Source: Limnomonas spitsbergensis (taxonomy: Eukaryota > Chlorophyta > Chlorophyceae > Chlamydomonadales). From it: a DNA stretch of 64,000 nucleotides. The translations under genes were made by a program, and so were the position numbers. Below, piece by piece: positions 9,189 to 19,225 of this stretch. Location: assembly GCA_037349105.1 (NCBI GenBank), contig JAYJMM010000067.1:57185-121184 (forward strand), in the 5' to 3' direction. Each line of letters begins with the position of its first letter. Position 1 is the first letter of the stretch. The notes below the pieces were generated by a model. That model did no database searches and was not told where the DNA came from. It saw nothing but the letters and a program-made list of their open reading frames with translations.

Positions 9189-10449
9189 ATGTCCGAGGGC
9201 CGGGGTGCGCGCCTGAGGATTAGGACCTCCAAGGCCGCGCCTTCTGCACGCATCATAAAGGAATCGACACGTGCACAAAAGAAGGCTCGGAGGGCTGACG
9301 CGCAAGCAGATGCAATTGCTGGTTTCCTTTCAGCTGGTAAAACTGCAGCTGGAGGGTCAGCTGCGGCCGCTCTGCCGACACCAACGAGCCTTCAGATTCT
9401 GAAGGATCTGACAGCGACGGTGAGATCAGACGTGAGAGAATGCATTTCTGGCGGCCTACCCATACTTTCTGGTTCGCTAATTTCCGTATATTGCTATACA
9501 GATAATGCAGTGGAAGAGGCGGAGGCTGTGGGAAAGAAGCGAAAGAGGGCTCTGTCCTTAGTTAGGCGTCTCTCCTCCGGCGGGGAAGACGACGAGCGAG
9601 GCAACGGGGCAGTGGCAAACAAGCTTGGTACGCAGTCAAACAAAAGAGTAGTATGTCATGAAGCTTACCTAATACCTTAAGGCATGTTTACGAGCTTATA
9701 TACATCACCCTGCTTTGTAGTGGAGCCAGTTTACGAAATCGCACCACCGCGAAGGTTTCATAAAGGCCCTGACAAAGACGGCCAGCAAGATTGAAGTCAG
9801 TGGGCAACTTCAGGGCATGGGCTGATGGGCTGCTGGTGGACAACATGTATAGGTGTGTACGTTTGAATGATATTGGTTCACTCCACCTACTGCCAACGAA
9901 TCATAGGTTCTCCTCATATCATACATTGGCAATTTTGGATTGTTATTGCATAGTTATTTGCTGATTTTACCAACCCCTCACTCATATAGGTCTCTCCCCA
10001 ACGGTGGCCCCTTCGACCATTATTGCTTTCTGGCATCGCCCGGGCACTGGAGCCGTCATCCGCATCGAGCATAAGCGCTCAGACCCGACATGCTCTCGCC
10101 AAAGTGATTGCGTCGCTGGAGCAGCTTGCCTTCTTCAGCTTCAAGGTATGATTATTTATTTTGTTTAAGCTATTCATGAATGGCCATGTTACTTGCATAA
10201 CAGCTTAAACACCAGCGTATTATTCTGAATCTGAAAGATCCTCAAAAACCCTGTCTCATCCCAAAACATTCCTTATCTTTTGTTCCTGTCTACTCCTTTT
10301 AGGTCAAGAAGAGGCTACAGAACAAGCCAGGCAGCCAGGGAGTGAGCCATGCTAAGGACATCATCGAGGAGATGGCGATAGTTCAGGACGAGGGAGATGC
10401 ATATGGATGGGAGAAGATGATAATTCAGGTGTATGGCAAGAACTGCTAG
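9189..10449 (+). pseudogene. Intron-containing gene of unknown function, probably frame-damaged
   Basis: The first exon opens at 9189 with a basic, alanine-rich N-terminus (RTSKAAPSARIIKE, KKARRADAQADA) and later a KKRKR nuclear-localisation-like stretch near residue 117. Likely introns: 9651-9720 (donor GTATGT, acceptor TTTGTAG), 9853-9989 (GTGTGT ... ATATAG) and 10146-10302 (GTATGA ... TTTTAG). The last exon, 10303-10449, encodes VKKRLQNKPGSQ through VYGKNC and a stop, in phase with 9990-10145. Coding-like sequence changes frame near 9370-9390 (an acidic SDSEGSDSDGE stretch), near 9790-9800 (KTASKI to VGNFRAWADGLL) and near 10060, without splice sites to explain it. These are either indels in a decaying gene or assembly errors. 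No domain recognised; the basic and acidic tracts would suit a nuclear protein. Confidence 0.45.
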
Positions 10450-10640
10450 CTCCATTGTGAGGCAGCGGTGACAACCACTGAATTGTTGGCATCCAGAGGT
10501 GTGACACTAGTGCTAACTTCAACTGAGTGTGGCCCAGGATATTTGCTGATGAGCTAGGATTTTTTGTTGGCAGTCTAGGGTGAAGCGCTGGTGGGTTATG
10601 AATTTACTCCCGGTGGCTTAGGGTTTATTGACTTTTGTAA
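10450..10640. other. 3' flank of the spliced gene
   Basis: Short unique stretch after the stop codon. I see no clear polyadenylation signal; algal signals of TGTAA type are absent in the first 150 bases, with one TTTTGTAATG near 10633. Confidence 0.3.
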
Positions 10641-10998
10641 TGACCTTTGATTCGCTCTTGATTCGGGCTCAAATCAAACGGTGGAAATTTCGGCTTGATT
10701 CAAACGTTAACCCGCTTGATTCATGGTTTGATTCCGGCTTGATAAGAACGCTTGATTCCGCTTGATTCCAGTTTGATAAGAACCCTTGATTCCCGTTTGA
10801 TTTCGGCTTGATTCCATGCGCTTGATTCTTGCTTGATTCCCGCTTGATATCCGCTTGAATCAAGCTCAAATCAAGCGCTAGCTGCAGTGGCTTGATTTCA
10901 AAAAATCCCGCTTGATTCATAGTTTGATTCAGGGGTATGTTTCAAGCAGGATTGTTTTCGTTTCAAGCGTGGATCAAGGGGCCCCATGTTACCGACGG
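10641..10998. repeat. Degenerate CTTGATTC short-repeat tract
   Basis: The word CTTGATTC or CTTGATTT occurs more than a dozen times with irregular 8-20-base spacing. The tract ends at GGCCCCATGTTACCGACGG (10980-10998). The complement of that end, CGTCGGTAACATG followed by CTTGATT words, is found at 2591-2630, so this is a dispersed element present in inverse orientation. Confidence 0.6.
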
Positions 10999-12064
10999 TA
11001 TCGTAAAAACGTGGACAGGCCCAGCAGCGCAAGGAGGTTAGGTCATGACTTGATATCAGTTACACATTGACTGTGCTCTAACCTGATTGCTAGCAGTGCA
11101 CTAATACTGGTAGGCACCAACTGTCCCTTGAGATAATCAAACGCAAACACAATGGGCTTCAGGAGTCCACTTGACAGAATCACCAACTATAATAAATTTA
11201 TGTTTTGAGATAACTTGGCCATGCTGAGGGGCCTGCCTCTAATTTTTTGAGGATGTTATATTGCAGTGCTGGCCTCCATAGCTGAAGTATTACCTGCTGT
11301 AAAGCCTAGGGCTGTGGCTCTGAAACCACCAGTGCTGTTTTTTTCCATCCTCTCGCAAAACCAGTCCTCGGCAGATCTGGCTGGCTCAGCTCAGATAAGA
11401 AGAGGGGCCTGGAATAAAGGACATGAAAATCAAGATGTGTGAATACAGAGTGGATACCTGACTGAAGGCATTCTGGAACTCAGTGGCAGTGATATGGGAG
11501 CTTGCATGGCTGAGGGGCTGCATGGGGCAAGGGGCATGGCTTCCTGACAAGCCACCTTTGCCCCAAATTTGCAGCCTCTGGAGTGGGGAATGGTGCAAAA
11601 ATTGGGTGGGCAGTCTTAATGAGCTACTCTCAGGCTCTCTGAATCACCAGACATCATAGCAATCAGACAGGTATGGAGTGATTTCCAATCCATGAAAGAC
11701 AGCCATGATGTGGGCCACATGGAAGGCCATATCTGCATGTTGGATTGGCCAAATGACCCAGGGAAGGGGGCAATGCCTCCGTCTATGGCCCACCTACACC
11801 CACTTAAGGTTCTACCTTAACCGGTTTTTGGCCACTTTTCAGGCTCAGCCGCCGCAAGTTTGGTACCCAACGGGGCAGTTTTTGGCATCCAACTGCCATT
11901 CGGATTCAAATGATACCCCAACATACCTCAATAAACCGTGTATGGCAAGCTGATTACAGCACTTGACGATGTAGCAACACACCAGGTCGATCGAGGCAGT
12001 TCCTAGAGAGATTACTTCAAATTGCAGTTGGTACTGCTAGTGTGAACCAGGTTGGGACGGCAGG
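10999..12064. other. Intergenic, no gene recognised
   Basis: About 1.07 kb of apparently unique, moderate-GC DNA downstream of the minus-strand helicase frame. If the helicase once carried a C-terminal winged helix it should be here, but I could not find one in any minus-strand frame. Two short frames (11386-11598 minus, 11705-11953 plus) have no recognisable features. Confidence 0.45.
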
Positions 12065-13444
12065 TCAAACCTCAGTACCCCTAAAACGTGTCGATACATC
12101 TGACCCGCCCTGGTCGTTATCCCAATGTACCTCTGAGATGTCTTTGGCCATCAATTTTTGATATAACTCATAGCGGACGTGATCGTCATTCATGAAAGCC
12201 ATCAATTTCTTGAAGTAAGCAGTGTTTCCTTTGAGTTCGCCCGACACTTCATAAACGACGAAACGACGGTCACCAGGTGAAAGACGAATAGCGTTTTCGT
12301 TGTTGGTGATGAAAATGATGCGCTCAAAGCAATTTATTTTGGACGCCCCTTTCCCCTTGGATTCAATGAGACAATCCTCTTCAGTGATCAAGCTCTTAAT
12401 GATATCATTGTTAGCCATGCTGTCGCCGCTCTTACATTCTTCTATGACGATAAGGAACACGCCTGTGCGGACGTCGTTGAAGCGGCCATAAATTGTGTCA
12501 ATGGATCGAGCAGTCGATATGAATTTTTTGGAACCCAACATTTTGCCCATAAGGGTTGTGAAAAGTGTCTTGCTAGTTCCTTCTGGTCCCTTCAAAAGGA
12601 TTGCCACGCCAGGCTTGATGCTTGGCTGCTGAAAGGTTTGAGCAAACCAATTGAATAGGTAATCGGTTTGCACCTGGTTGCGTTTTAATAATATATGGAC
12701 GTGGTTGATTATGGCCTTGACGCCATCACTGTTAGGGTCCACTGGCCGTGATCCTGGGTCGTATTTTGAGACTTCGAAACCATCCCATAGGTTGTATACG
12801 TTTTTTGGACAAACCATCGGTGGCGGCAAGAGGTTGATACATCCATACACACGGATTTTGACGTCCCTTGACGTCCATGATTTCTTCCCTTCCGAAATGA
12901 AGTCGTGTTCCTTCAGGGTAAAACGACCTTGAGTTGTAGATTTCAATTCATAGTACTTAAGGTTACGAAAGCTTACAATTAGGTGTGACTCTTTGTAAAG
13001 AATGTGCTCTCCCGCTTCTTGACGGTCATACAAGCTTTGTCCATACACTCTGAACGCACGTAGCTCCCACTTTCTTTTGACTTGGGTGCGCGTCGGAAAT
13101 GTATAACTGATTTTGTCCATCCATGAATCGTCCCAAAATGGGTCAATTGACTCTTCAGGGGTGATCCAATTTGGGTCTAAGACAAATGGTTTGACGATAA
13201 TGCCCAATGCCAACTCGGTTTTATTGAAAATGAATTCCTTCCATCGGCTTAGGGTGTCCATGTCGATGTTGGATTGATGATGATACTTCTTTTCGATGTG
13301 CATGCCGTCATGAATAAGGGCGCCAACCGTGAATCCGTCGCGTTGTACAACCTCAATGAGGGCGTCCAGGCACTGTCGTTCCTTTGTTTGCAAGATAACT
13401 AGATAAGAGCCATGATTTTGCCATCCTTGTTGGACGCGATGCAA
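12065..13444 (-). CDS. Virophage/Polinton-like SF3 helicase with TV-Pol motif C at its N-terminus
   Basis: This 459-residue frame carries a superfamily 3 AAA+ helicase of the D5 type: Walker A GPEGTSKT (residues 286-293), Walker B FLIVIEE (330-336), a B'-like ESKGKGASKI (361-370), sensor-1 IIFITNNE (376-383) and the arginine-finger region DRRF (392-395). Upstream, PKNVYNLWDGF (213-223) is the usual lead-in to these helicases. Near the N-terminus, ALIHDGMHI (42-50) matches motif C of family-A-type polymerase palms. Together with the next frame this gives the TV-Pol plus SF3 architecture known in virophages, transpovirons and some algal integrated elements. It would unwind and copy the element's DNA. 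The first codon is TTG inside the overlap with 13399-14217, so it is not a true start. The usual C-terminal winged helix is absent. Confidence 0.85.
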   Translation of the reverse strand: MHRVQQGWQNHGSYLVILQTKERQCLDALIEVVQRDGFTVGALIHDGMHIEKKYHHQSNIDMDTLSRWKEFIFNKTELALGIIVKPFVLDPNWITPEESIDPFWDDSWMDKISYTFPTRTQVKRKWELRAFRVYGQSLYDRQEAGEHILYKESHLIVSFRNLKYYELKSTTQGRFTLKEHDFISEGKKSWTSRDVKIRVYGCINLLPPPMVCPKNVYNLWDGFEVSKYDPGSRPVDPNSDGVKAIINHVHILLKRNQVQTDYLFNWFAQTFQQPSIKPGVAILLKGPEGTSKTLFTTLMGKMLGSKKFISTARSIDTIYGRFNDVRTGVFLIVIEECKSGDSMANNDIIKSLITEEDCLIESKGKGASKINCFERIIFITNNENAIRLSPGDRRFVVYEVSGELKGNTAYFKKLMAFMNDDHVRYELYQKLMAKDISEVHWDNDQGGSDVSTRFRGTEV

Positions 13445-14217
13445 TCAACGTGGGTGTCAAAGAAGTGGTTCACGTAATCCGTGAAGTCAACGTGGTAGAT
13501 CAATAAGTCTGCCGTTTCCTTCAAGTTGGTGTGCAAGTCAGTCATCCAGTCGAGGACGTTTGTCACGCCATTATTGGTCTTCCATGCCCCGATGCTGCCG
13601 TTGTGAAGCATGCTGATGATAAGCATCTTGGCGATATCTCGGGTGACAAGGCTGATTTTCATGATGTTGGCGAGGCAATCATCGCGGTTACACACGTAGT
13701 TATCTAGGGCGGGGCAAGGGATCTTGTACTTTGATAGGAGTTGTGACAGAATGGTTGGCGAGCTGTTGACGAAGTCGATGTCTAGGTAGTGTGAGTCGGC
13801 TAAGTGAGCTCTGATTTCACGCTTGAGAGACATGTAAGTTGCAATGGGGCCGTATGGTCCTTCAACAAGGCACTCAGCTTTGTAACGGCCAAACCCGTTT
13901 TGCTCGGGGGCTAGATAGTATCGGACAGGGATAGATGAGTTTGGCATGTGAGATGCAACTCCTATCAACGATGTGCACGATTCGTAATAGTTGGGATGGG
14001 ACTCATCAAGCGCAACCATTGGGGCGCTCTCAATAAGGCGAAAACCAGCCTTGGTATTGACATACTCATGCAAAATACGGACGTGAGTATCAGAGGATTG
14101 TTGCAAGGTCTTCTTAGAGCTCATCGTCGTGCTTGTGGTACCAGAGGATATGGAGCTCATCTTGTAATTGTATGCTTGTGTATCCTTATACCCCTTTTTG
14201 TGATTTGATTTCGTCAA
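13399..14217 (-). CDS. TV-Pol-like polymerase palm, N-terminal half of the split polymerase-helicase
   Basis: The 272-residue frame begins with ATG at 14217 after AT-rich DNA. LDIDFVNSSPTILSQL (residues 145-160) fits motif A of the TV-Pol group, with the catalytic-type aspartate at 146 or 148 and N151. R193-D-I-A-K197 followed by LHNGS (204-208) fits motif B (R-x3-K ... G) of family A polymerases. Motif C lies in the following frame (HDG, residues 45-47 of that ORF). The two frames overlap by 46 bases (13399-13444) and differ by one base (-1 or +2). The stop TAG at 13399-13401 interrupts what should be one protein. I see no canonical slippery heptamer, so an indel mutation or a sequencing indel is likelier than programmed frameshifting. 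Residues 1-45 are Ser/Thr/Lys-rich and may be disordered. Confidence 0.75.
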   Translation of the reverse strand: MTKSNHKKGYKDTQAYNYKMSSISSGTTSTTMSSKKTLQQSSDTHVRILHEYVNTKAGFRLIESAPMVALDESHPNYYESCTSLIGVASHMPNSSIPVRYYLAPEQNGFGRYKAECLVEGPYGPIATYMSLKREIRAHLADSHYLDIDFVNSSPTILSQLLSKYKIPCPALDNYVCNRDDCLANIMKISLVTRDIAKMLIISMLHNGSIGAWKTNNGVTNVLDWMTDLHTNLKETADLLIYHVDFTDYVNHFFDTHVDCIASNKDGKIMALI

Positions 14218-14460
14218 GTAGTTTGTTGCTTTATGATATATTGTTTTATTCGTTTCATTAGTTTACATGTGATTCTAAGGCGTCCATGTTGAATTCTGAC
14301 TTGTTGCAACCTTCTCAATATAGCGCATGGTTGGGACTTATAGGAGGGGACACATGCGAATCAACTTTACAAAAAAAATAAGATGTGTTCAATAAACCAT
14401 ACACAACAACTTATAATTTAATAAGTTTAAAATCATGACGATCTGGCGCCAAGTCAACGC
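14218..14460. other. AT-rich gap between two minus-strand viral-type ORFs
   Basis: Contains TTTTACGA-like and poly-A/T stretches (AAAAAAAATAAGATG at about 14370) and would hold the promoter for the polymerase frame starting at 14217. No specific virus promoter motif can be supported. Confidence 0.35.
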
Positions 14461-14946
14461 CTATATCTCTGTGAAGTATTTCTTAGCGGGGGCGATTTCA
14501 AAGGCATAAGACACGCCCTTGCATCGGTTCACTTTTTCGGAGTGGGGGATATTCTTCACTAACGCCCCGATTTGACGGCCGAACTTGTTCAATGCATATA
14601 GGTAGGGGGGTAGATTGTTTGAAGCGAGCCATTCTTGAAATAGACTATACAAGTCCATTGAGCGGTATTCTATGCGCATGAGCGTGGTTTCTTTGAAGAT
14701 GAGATCTTTTATGAAAAGTACTTCCTTGTCCGTTGGTGTGATTACTACGTTTTTTTTGACACAAGTTCGTTTTTCCTTCGGAGGTGTGGGGCTTTCGAGC
14801 ATGTTCAGATTTACATCGATGATTGTTGCATCTGCTTGGTCAACGGGTGAGGCCGTGTGCACATACATGGACGTTATTATTAAGTGTGAATGCTTTGTAG
14901 GAATAAGAGACATTTGTACGGACTGTGTAATTGGAGAGTGCAACAT
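14461..14946 (-). CDS. Winged-helix, D5-C-terminal-like small protein
   Basis: The 161-residue frame has a low-complexity N-terminal half with a short basic patch (PPKEKRTCVKKN, about residues 55-66). The C-terminal half resembles the DNA-binding winged helix that ends poxvirus-D5/phage-P4-type primase-helicases: MDLYSLFQEWLASNN, ALNKFGRQIGALVKN, then KGVSYAFEI, spaced as helix-helix-recognition helix-wing. It lies upstream of, and on the same strand as, the split polymerase-helicase, not downstream where a C-terminal tail would be. It is either a separate small DNA-binding protein, or the tail of another, largely lost helicase. The frame at 2191-2586 is a second, diverged example. Start ATG at 14946 is preceded by AT-rich DNA. 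Confidence 0.55.
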   Translation of the reverse strand: MLHSPITQSVQMSLIPTKHSHLIITSMYVHTASPVDQADATIIDVNLNMLESPTPPKEKRTCVKKNVVITPTDKEVLFIKDLIFKETTLMRIEYRSMDLYSLFQEWLASNNLPPYLYALNKFGRQIGALVKNIPHSEKVNRCKGVSYAFEIAPAKKYFTEI

Positions 14947-15384
14947 CTTTATATTGATTTTTTACGATATGTGGTAAGGAATATGGTTTGAAGAGCGACT
15001 ATTTTGTCAAATTACATACATACATTGGGACTACACCGTTATGTGTCGCGGCTTTTATGCATATTGCATATTGCATACATATTGCATACCCATCCACAAA
15101 ATAATGCTTGTCCACCCACATGCATATCACACTTATGAACTATGCTGATGCATTGTCAAATGTGATTCCATGTTAATTGTTTTTACAAACTTTCTCTACA
15201 GAGAAAATGTATATCCAGGAAATTTAGTTTGTGACAAAAAGAAAACAAAACACACATCTTGATCCGCCCATGAAAGACAATCCATGTTGTGAACATGTCA
15301 ATCCAAGTGGTTTTCGCGCATTACAAAGGACAACCCACCATTTTATTAGTCATAAGTCACCATGTCATTGATGATGGCTTGGTC
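14947..15384. other. AT-rich flank of the viral-type island, no gene
   Basis: Short direct repeats (TGCATATTGCATA near 15058-15085) and no frame above background. AT content stays high as in 12-15 kb, so this may be part of the same insertion. Confidence 0.45.
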
Positions 15385-15735
15385 ACGGATATTTCTAGAG
15401 AGTGATGCGTCTTTTAGTACAATACTGTCTTTATATGTGAGATATTGTGTCTTTTTAAATAGCCCATGGTTTTAATGTCCATGGATTCATTGTTTCCCAA
15501 ATGACCAATCATTTATTCTGGTTTGTTTCTACCTTATGCGCAAGATGGTCATATTTCCAAAGATTGGTGCATGATTTTGTACAATAAGGTTTTTATATGC
15601 TAGCCATTGTGTCTTTTTAAATAGCCCATGGTTTCAGTTACCATGGATTCATTGTTTCCCATATGGCCAATCCTTTATACCGGTTTGTTTCAACCAAATG
15701 GGCAAATATGGTCATATATCTAGAGAGTAGAGGGG
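15385..15735. repeat. 162-bp direct duplication, two diverged copies
   Basis: The word TGTCTTTTTAAATAGCCCAT starts at 15448 and 15610. Matching continues through CCATGGATTCATTGTTTCCC, a CCAATC-TTTAT stretch and GGTTTGTTTC, and upstream through TAGAGAGT and GTACAATA. The copies are clearly diverged, so the duplication is old. Confidence 0.8.
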
Positions 15736-16481
15736 TCCGACCCATAGAACCGCTGTGTCCGTAGGCTACTTTCGCGAACTGTTGAAATCGACAGCGCGCT
15801 GTCAATTACTGATTTCCGCTGTTGAAAATTGCGTTCGCTATCGATGACTGTGATGTACCTTTATGCGCTCTTTCAACAGCGAAATAACAACAGCCGAGTA
15901 GCCGAGTAGCGGAATGCCCACTCTTTCCGTCATCGCCCCTACAGTTAACGCTTTCGCTGGCTTTGCCTTGTTTCAAAGTATAAAGTCGTGACTTATACAT
16001 ATATATTCGTGTATTTAACGATGGCGGATGTCATATGCCCTCACTACAGTTGGATTACTTGAGCTGCTGGCTAAATTGCTTTCGCGTCAGTCTGGACGTG
16101 CTGCCGAGCTTTCGCGACCACATGGACCTGCTGCCCAACTTGCGCACCATCGTAGTACTGCGCGCCAGCCTAGACCTGTTGCCGCGTCAGCCTGGACGTG
16201 CTGCCAAGCTTCCACGCCAGCATAGACCATCTGCCCAGGTTATGCCCCATCCTGGAGCTGCATGACTGCTTGCTTATGCGCCAGACTAGACCTGTTGTCA
16301 AGCTTCCGCGCCCGCATGGACCTGCTGCCCAGATTGCGCACAGGCCTTGTACTGCTGGCTAGATAACTTGCGCACCAGAGTGGAGCCTGGGCATGCTGCC
16401 ACGCTATGACGCCAGCATGGAGCTACTGCCTAGAGCTGCGCACCTGCCTAGAGCTGCTGGCCGAATTGCTTGCATGAGGCA
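15736..16481. repeat. Short unique stretch, then degenerate 30-60-bp repeats
   Basis: 15736-16027 is unique DNA with GACAGCGCGCTGTC (a 14-base palindrome, about 15791-15804). From 16028 the sequence is imperfect units built on GACCTGCTGCC and CCGCGTCAGCCTGGACGTGC. The overlapping plus-strand frames here are repeat artefacts. Confidence 0.55.
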
Positions 16482-19225
16482 CTCCTCCAAGGTGTGCAGC
16501 ATTCCTCCCGGCTGTGAGGCATTTTCTAAGGCTGTGTGGTTATTCTTCAGGTTGTGCAGCATTCCTCCCGGTTGTGAGGCATTTCTCAGGCTGTGTGGCA
16601 ATTCTTCAGGTTGTGCAGCATTCCACCCGATTGTGAGGCATTTTCTCAGGCTGGGTGGCATTTCTTCAGGTTGTGCAGCATTCCTCCCGGCTATCAGGTG
16701 TTTTCTCAGGCTGTGCTGCATTTCTTCAGGTCGTGTGGCATTCCTCCCAGCTGTGAGGCATTTCCCAGGTTGTGCGGCATTCCTCCCAGCTGTGCGGCAT
16801 TCCTCCCAGCTGTGAGGCATTTCTCAGGTTGTGCGGCATTCCTCCCAGCTGTGCGGCATTCCTCCCAGCTGTGCGGCATTCCTCCCAGCTGTGAGGCATT
16901 TCTCAGGTTTTGCGGCATTCCTCCCAGCTGTGCGGCACTCCTACCAGCTGTGAGGCATTTCTCAGGTTGTGCGGCATTCCTCCCAGCTGTGCGGCATTCC
17001 TACCAGCTGTGAGGCAATTCATCAGGTTGTGCAGCATTCCTCCCGGTTGTGAGGCATTTTCTCAGGCTGTGTGGTATTTCTTCAGGTTGTGCGGCATTCC
17101 TCCCGGCTGTGAGGCATTTTTTCAGGCTGTGCAGCATTTCTTCAGGTTGTGCAGCATTCCTCCCGGCTGTGAAGCATTTTCTCAGGCTGTGTGGCATTTC
17201 TTCAGGTTGTGCGGCATTCCTCCCTGTTGTGAGGCATTTTTCTAGGCTCTGCTGCATTTCTTCAGGTTGTGCGGCATTCCTACCGGCTGTGAGGCATTTC
17301 TCAGGTTGTGCGGCATTTCTTCAGGTTGTGAGGCATTTTCTCAGGCCGTGCAGCATTTCTCCAGGCTGTGAGGCATTCCACCCGGCTGTGAAGCATTTTC
17401 TCAGGCTGTGCGGCATTTCTTCAGGTTATGCAGCATTCCTCCCATCTGTGAGGCATTTCTCTGGTTGTGCGGCATTCCTCCCTGTTGTGAGGCATTTCTC
17501 AGGTTGTGCGGCATTCCACCCAGATGTGAGGCATTTTCTCAGGCCGTGCGGCATTTCTTTAGGTTGTACGGCATTCCTCCCGGCTGTAAGGCATTTGGTC
17601 AGGCTATGTGGCATTTCCTTCAGGTTGTGCTGCATTCCTCCCGGCTGTGAGGCATCTTCTCAGGCTGTGTGGCATTTCTTCAGGTTGTGCTGCATTCCTC
17701 CCGGCTGTGAGGCATTTCTCAGGCTGTGAGGCATTCCTCCAGGTTGTGCGGCATTCCTCCCGGCTGTCAGCAAGTTTCTCAGGTCGTAACGCATCCCTTC
17801 AGGTTGTGCTGCATACCTCCCGGCTGTGAGGCATTTCTCAGGCTGTGAGGCATTCCTCCAGGTTGTGCGGCATTCCTCCGTGCTGTGCGGCATTTTCTCA
17901 GGCTGTGCAGCATTTCTTCAGGTTGTGCGGCATTCCTCCTGGCTGTGAGGCATTTTCTCAGGCTGTGCAGCATTTCTTCAGGTTGTGCGGCATTCCTCCC
18001 GGCTGTGAGGCATTTCTTAGGCTGCGCGGCATTCCTTCAGGTTGTGCGGCATACCTCCCGGCTGTCAGCAGGTTTCTCAGGCTGTGCAGCATTTCTTCAG
18101 GTTGTGCAGCATTTCTCCCAGCTGTGCATCATTTTCTCAGGCTGTGAGGCATTCTTCAAGGTTGTGCGGCATTCCAACCTGTTGTGCGGCATTTTCTCTG
18201 GCTGTGAGGCATTCCTTCACATTGTGCGGCATTACTCCCAGCTGTGCGGCATTTTCTCAGGCTGTAAGACTTTCCTTCCGGTTGTGCGGCATTCCTCCAA
18301 GCTGTGCGACATTTTCTCAGGCTGTGCAACATTCCCTCAGGTTGTGCAACATTCCAACCTGCTATGAGGCATTTTCTCTGGTTGTAAGGCATTCCTTCAG
18401 GTTGTGCGGCATTTGTCACGGCTGTCAGCAAGTTTCTCAGGCTGTGAGGCATTTCTTCAGGTTGTGCGGTATTCCTCCCGGCTGTGAGGCATTCCTTAGG
18501 CTGTGCGGCATTACTCTAGGCTGTGAGGCATTATTTCAGGTTGTGCGGCATTTCTCCCGGCTGAGAGATATTTTCTCAGGCTGTGAGGCATTTCTTCAGG
18601 TGTGCGGCATTCCTCCCGGCTGCGCGGAATTTTCTCAAGATGTGCAGCATGTCTTCAGGTTGTGCGGCATACCTCCCGGCTGTGTGGCATTTTCCCAGGC
18701 TGTGCGGCATTCCTTCAGGTTGTGCAACATTCCTCCCGGCTGTGAGGCATTTTCCCAGGCTGTGCGGCATTCCTTCAGGTTGTGCGGTATACCTCCCGGC
18801 TGTGTGGCATTTTCCCAGGCTGTGCGGCATTCCTTCATGTTGTGTGGCATTCCTCCCAGCTGTGAGGCATTTTCTCAAGTTGTGCGGCATTCCTTCAGGT
18901 TGTGTGGCATTCCTCCCAGCTGTGAGGCATTTTCTCAAGTTGTGCGGCATTCCTTCAGGTTGTGTGGCATTCCTCCCACCTGTGAGGCATTTTCTCAAGT
19001 TGTGCGGCATTCCTTCAGGTTGTGTGGCATTCCTCCCAGCTGTGAGGCATTTTTTCAAGTTGTGCGGCATTCCTTCAGGTTGTGTGGCATTCCTCCCAGT
19101 TGTGAGGCATTTTCTCAAGTTGTGCGGCATTCCTTCAGGTTGTGCAGCATTCCTCCCAGCTGCGAGGCATTTTCTCAAGTTATGCGTTATTTATTCAGTG
19201 TGTGCGGCATTTTTTCAGGTTGATA
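16482..19225. repeat. 30-bp/60-bp higher-order satellite, about 90 thirty-base units
   Basis: The unit is GGCATTCCTCCCGGCTGTGA plus a partner GGCATTTTCTCAGGCTGTGY, alternating to form roughly 60-base dimers. From about 18660 to 19160 the dimers lie in strict 60-base register and are nearly identical (GGCATTCCTTCAGGTTGTG with GGCATTCCTCCCAGCTGTGA); earlier units are shuffled. Because 30 is a multiple of three and the unit lacks stops, long frames open on both strands (393 residues plus, 200 residues minus). Confidence 0.93.

Noticed and set aside
9420..9501. Possible 82-base intron with GT...AG ends inside the first exon of the 9189 gene
   Set aside because: Splicing it would put the well-formed downstream frame (AVEEAEAVGKKRKRA) out of phase and hit a stop; the unspliced frame is open throughout, so the intron is not supported.
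2586..12120. TGACCCGCCCTG word shared by the start of the 2191-2586 ORF and the end of the helicase frame, as a possible join point
   Set aside because: The match is only about 12 bases and lies in opposite orientation with respect to the reading frames, so it does not support one continuous gene.
13399..13444. Programmed -1 ribosomal frameshift between polymerase and helicase frames
   Set aside because: No X-XXY-YYZ heptamer or obvious downstream structure in the overlap; an indel is the simpler explanation.
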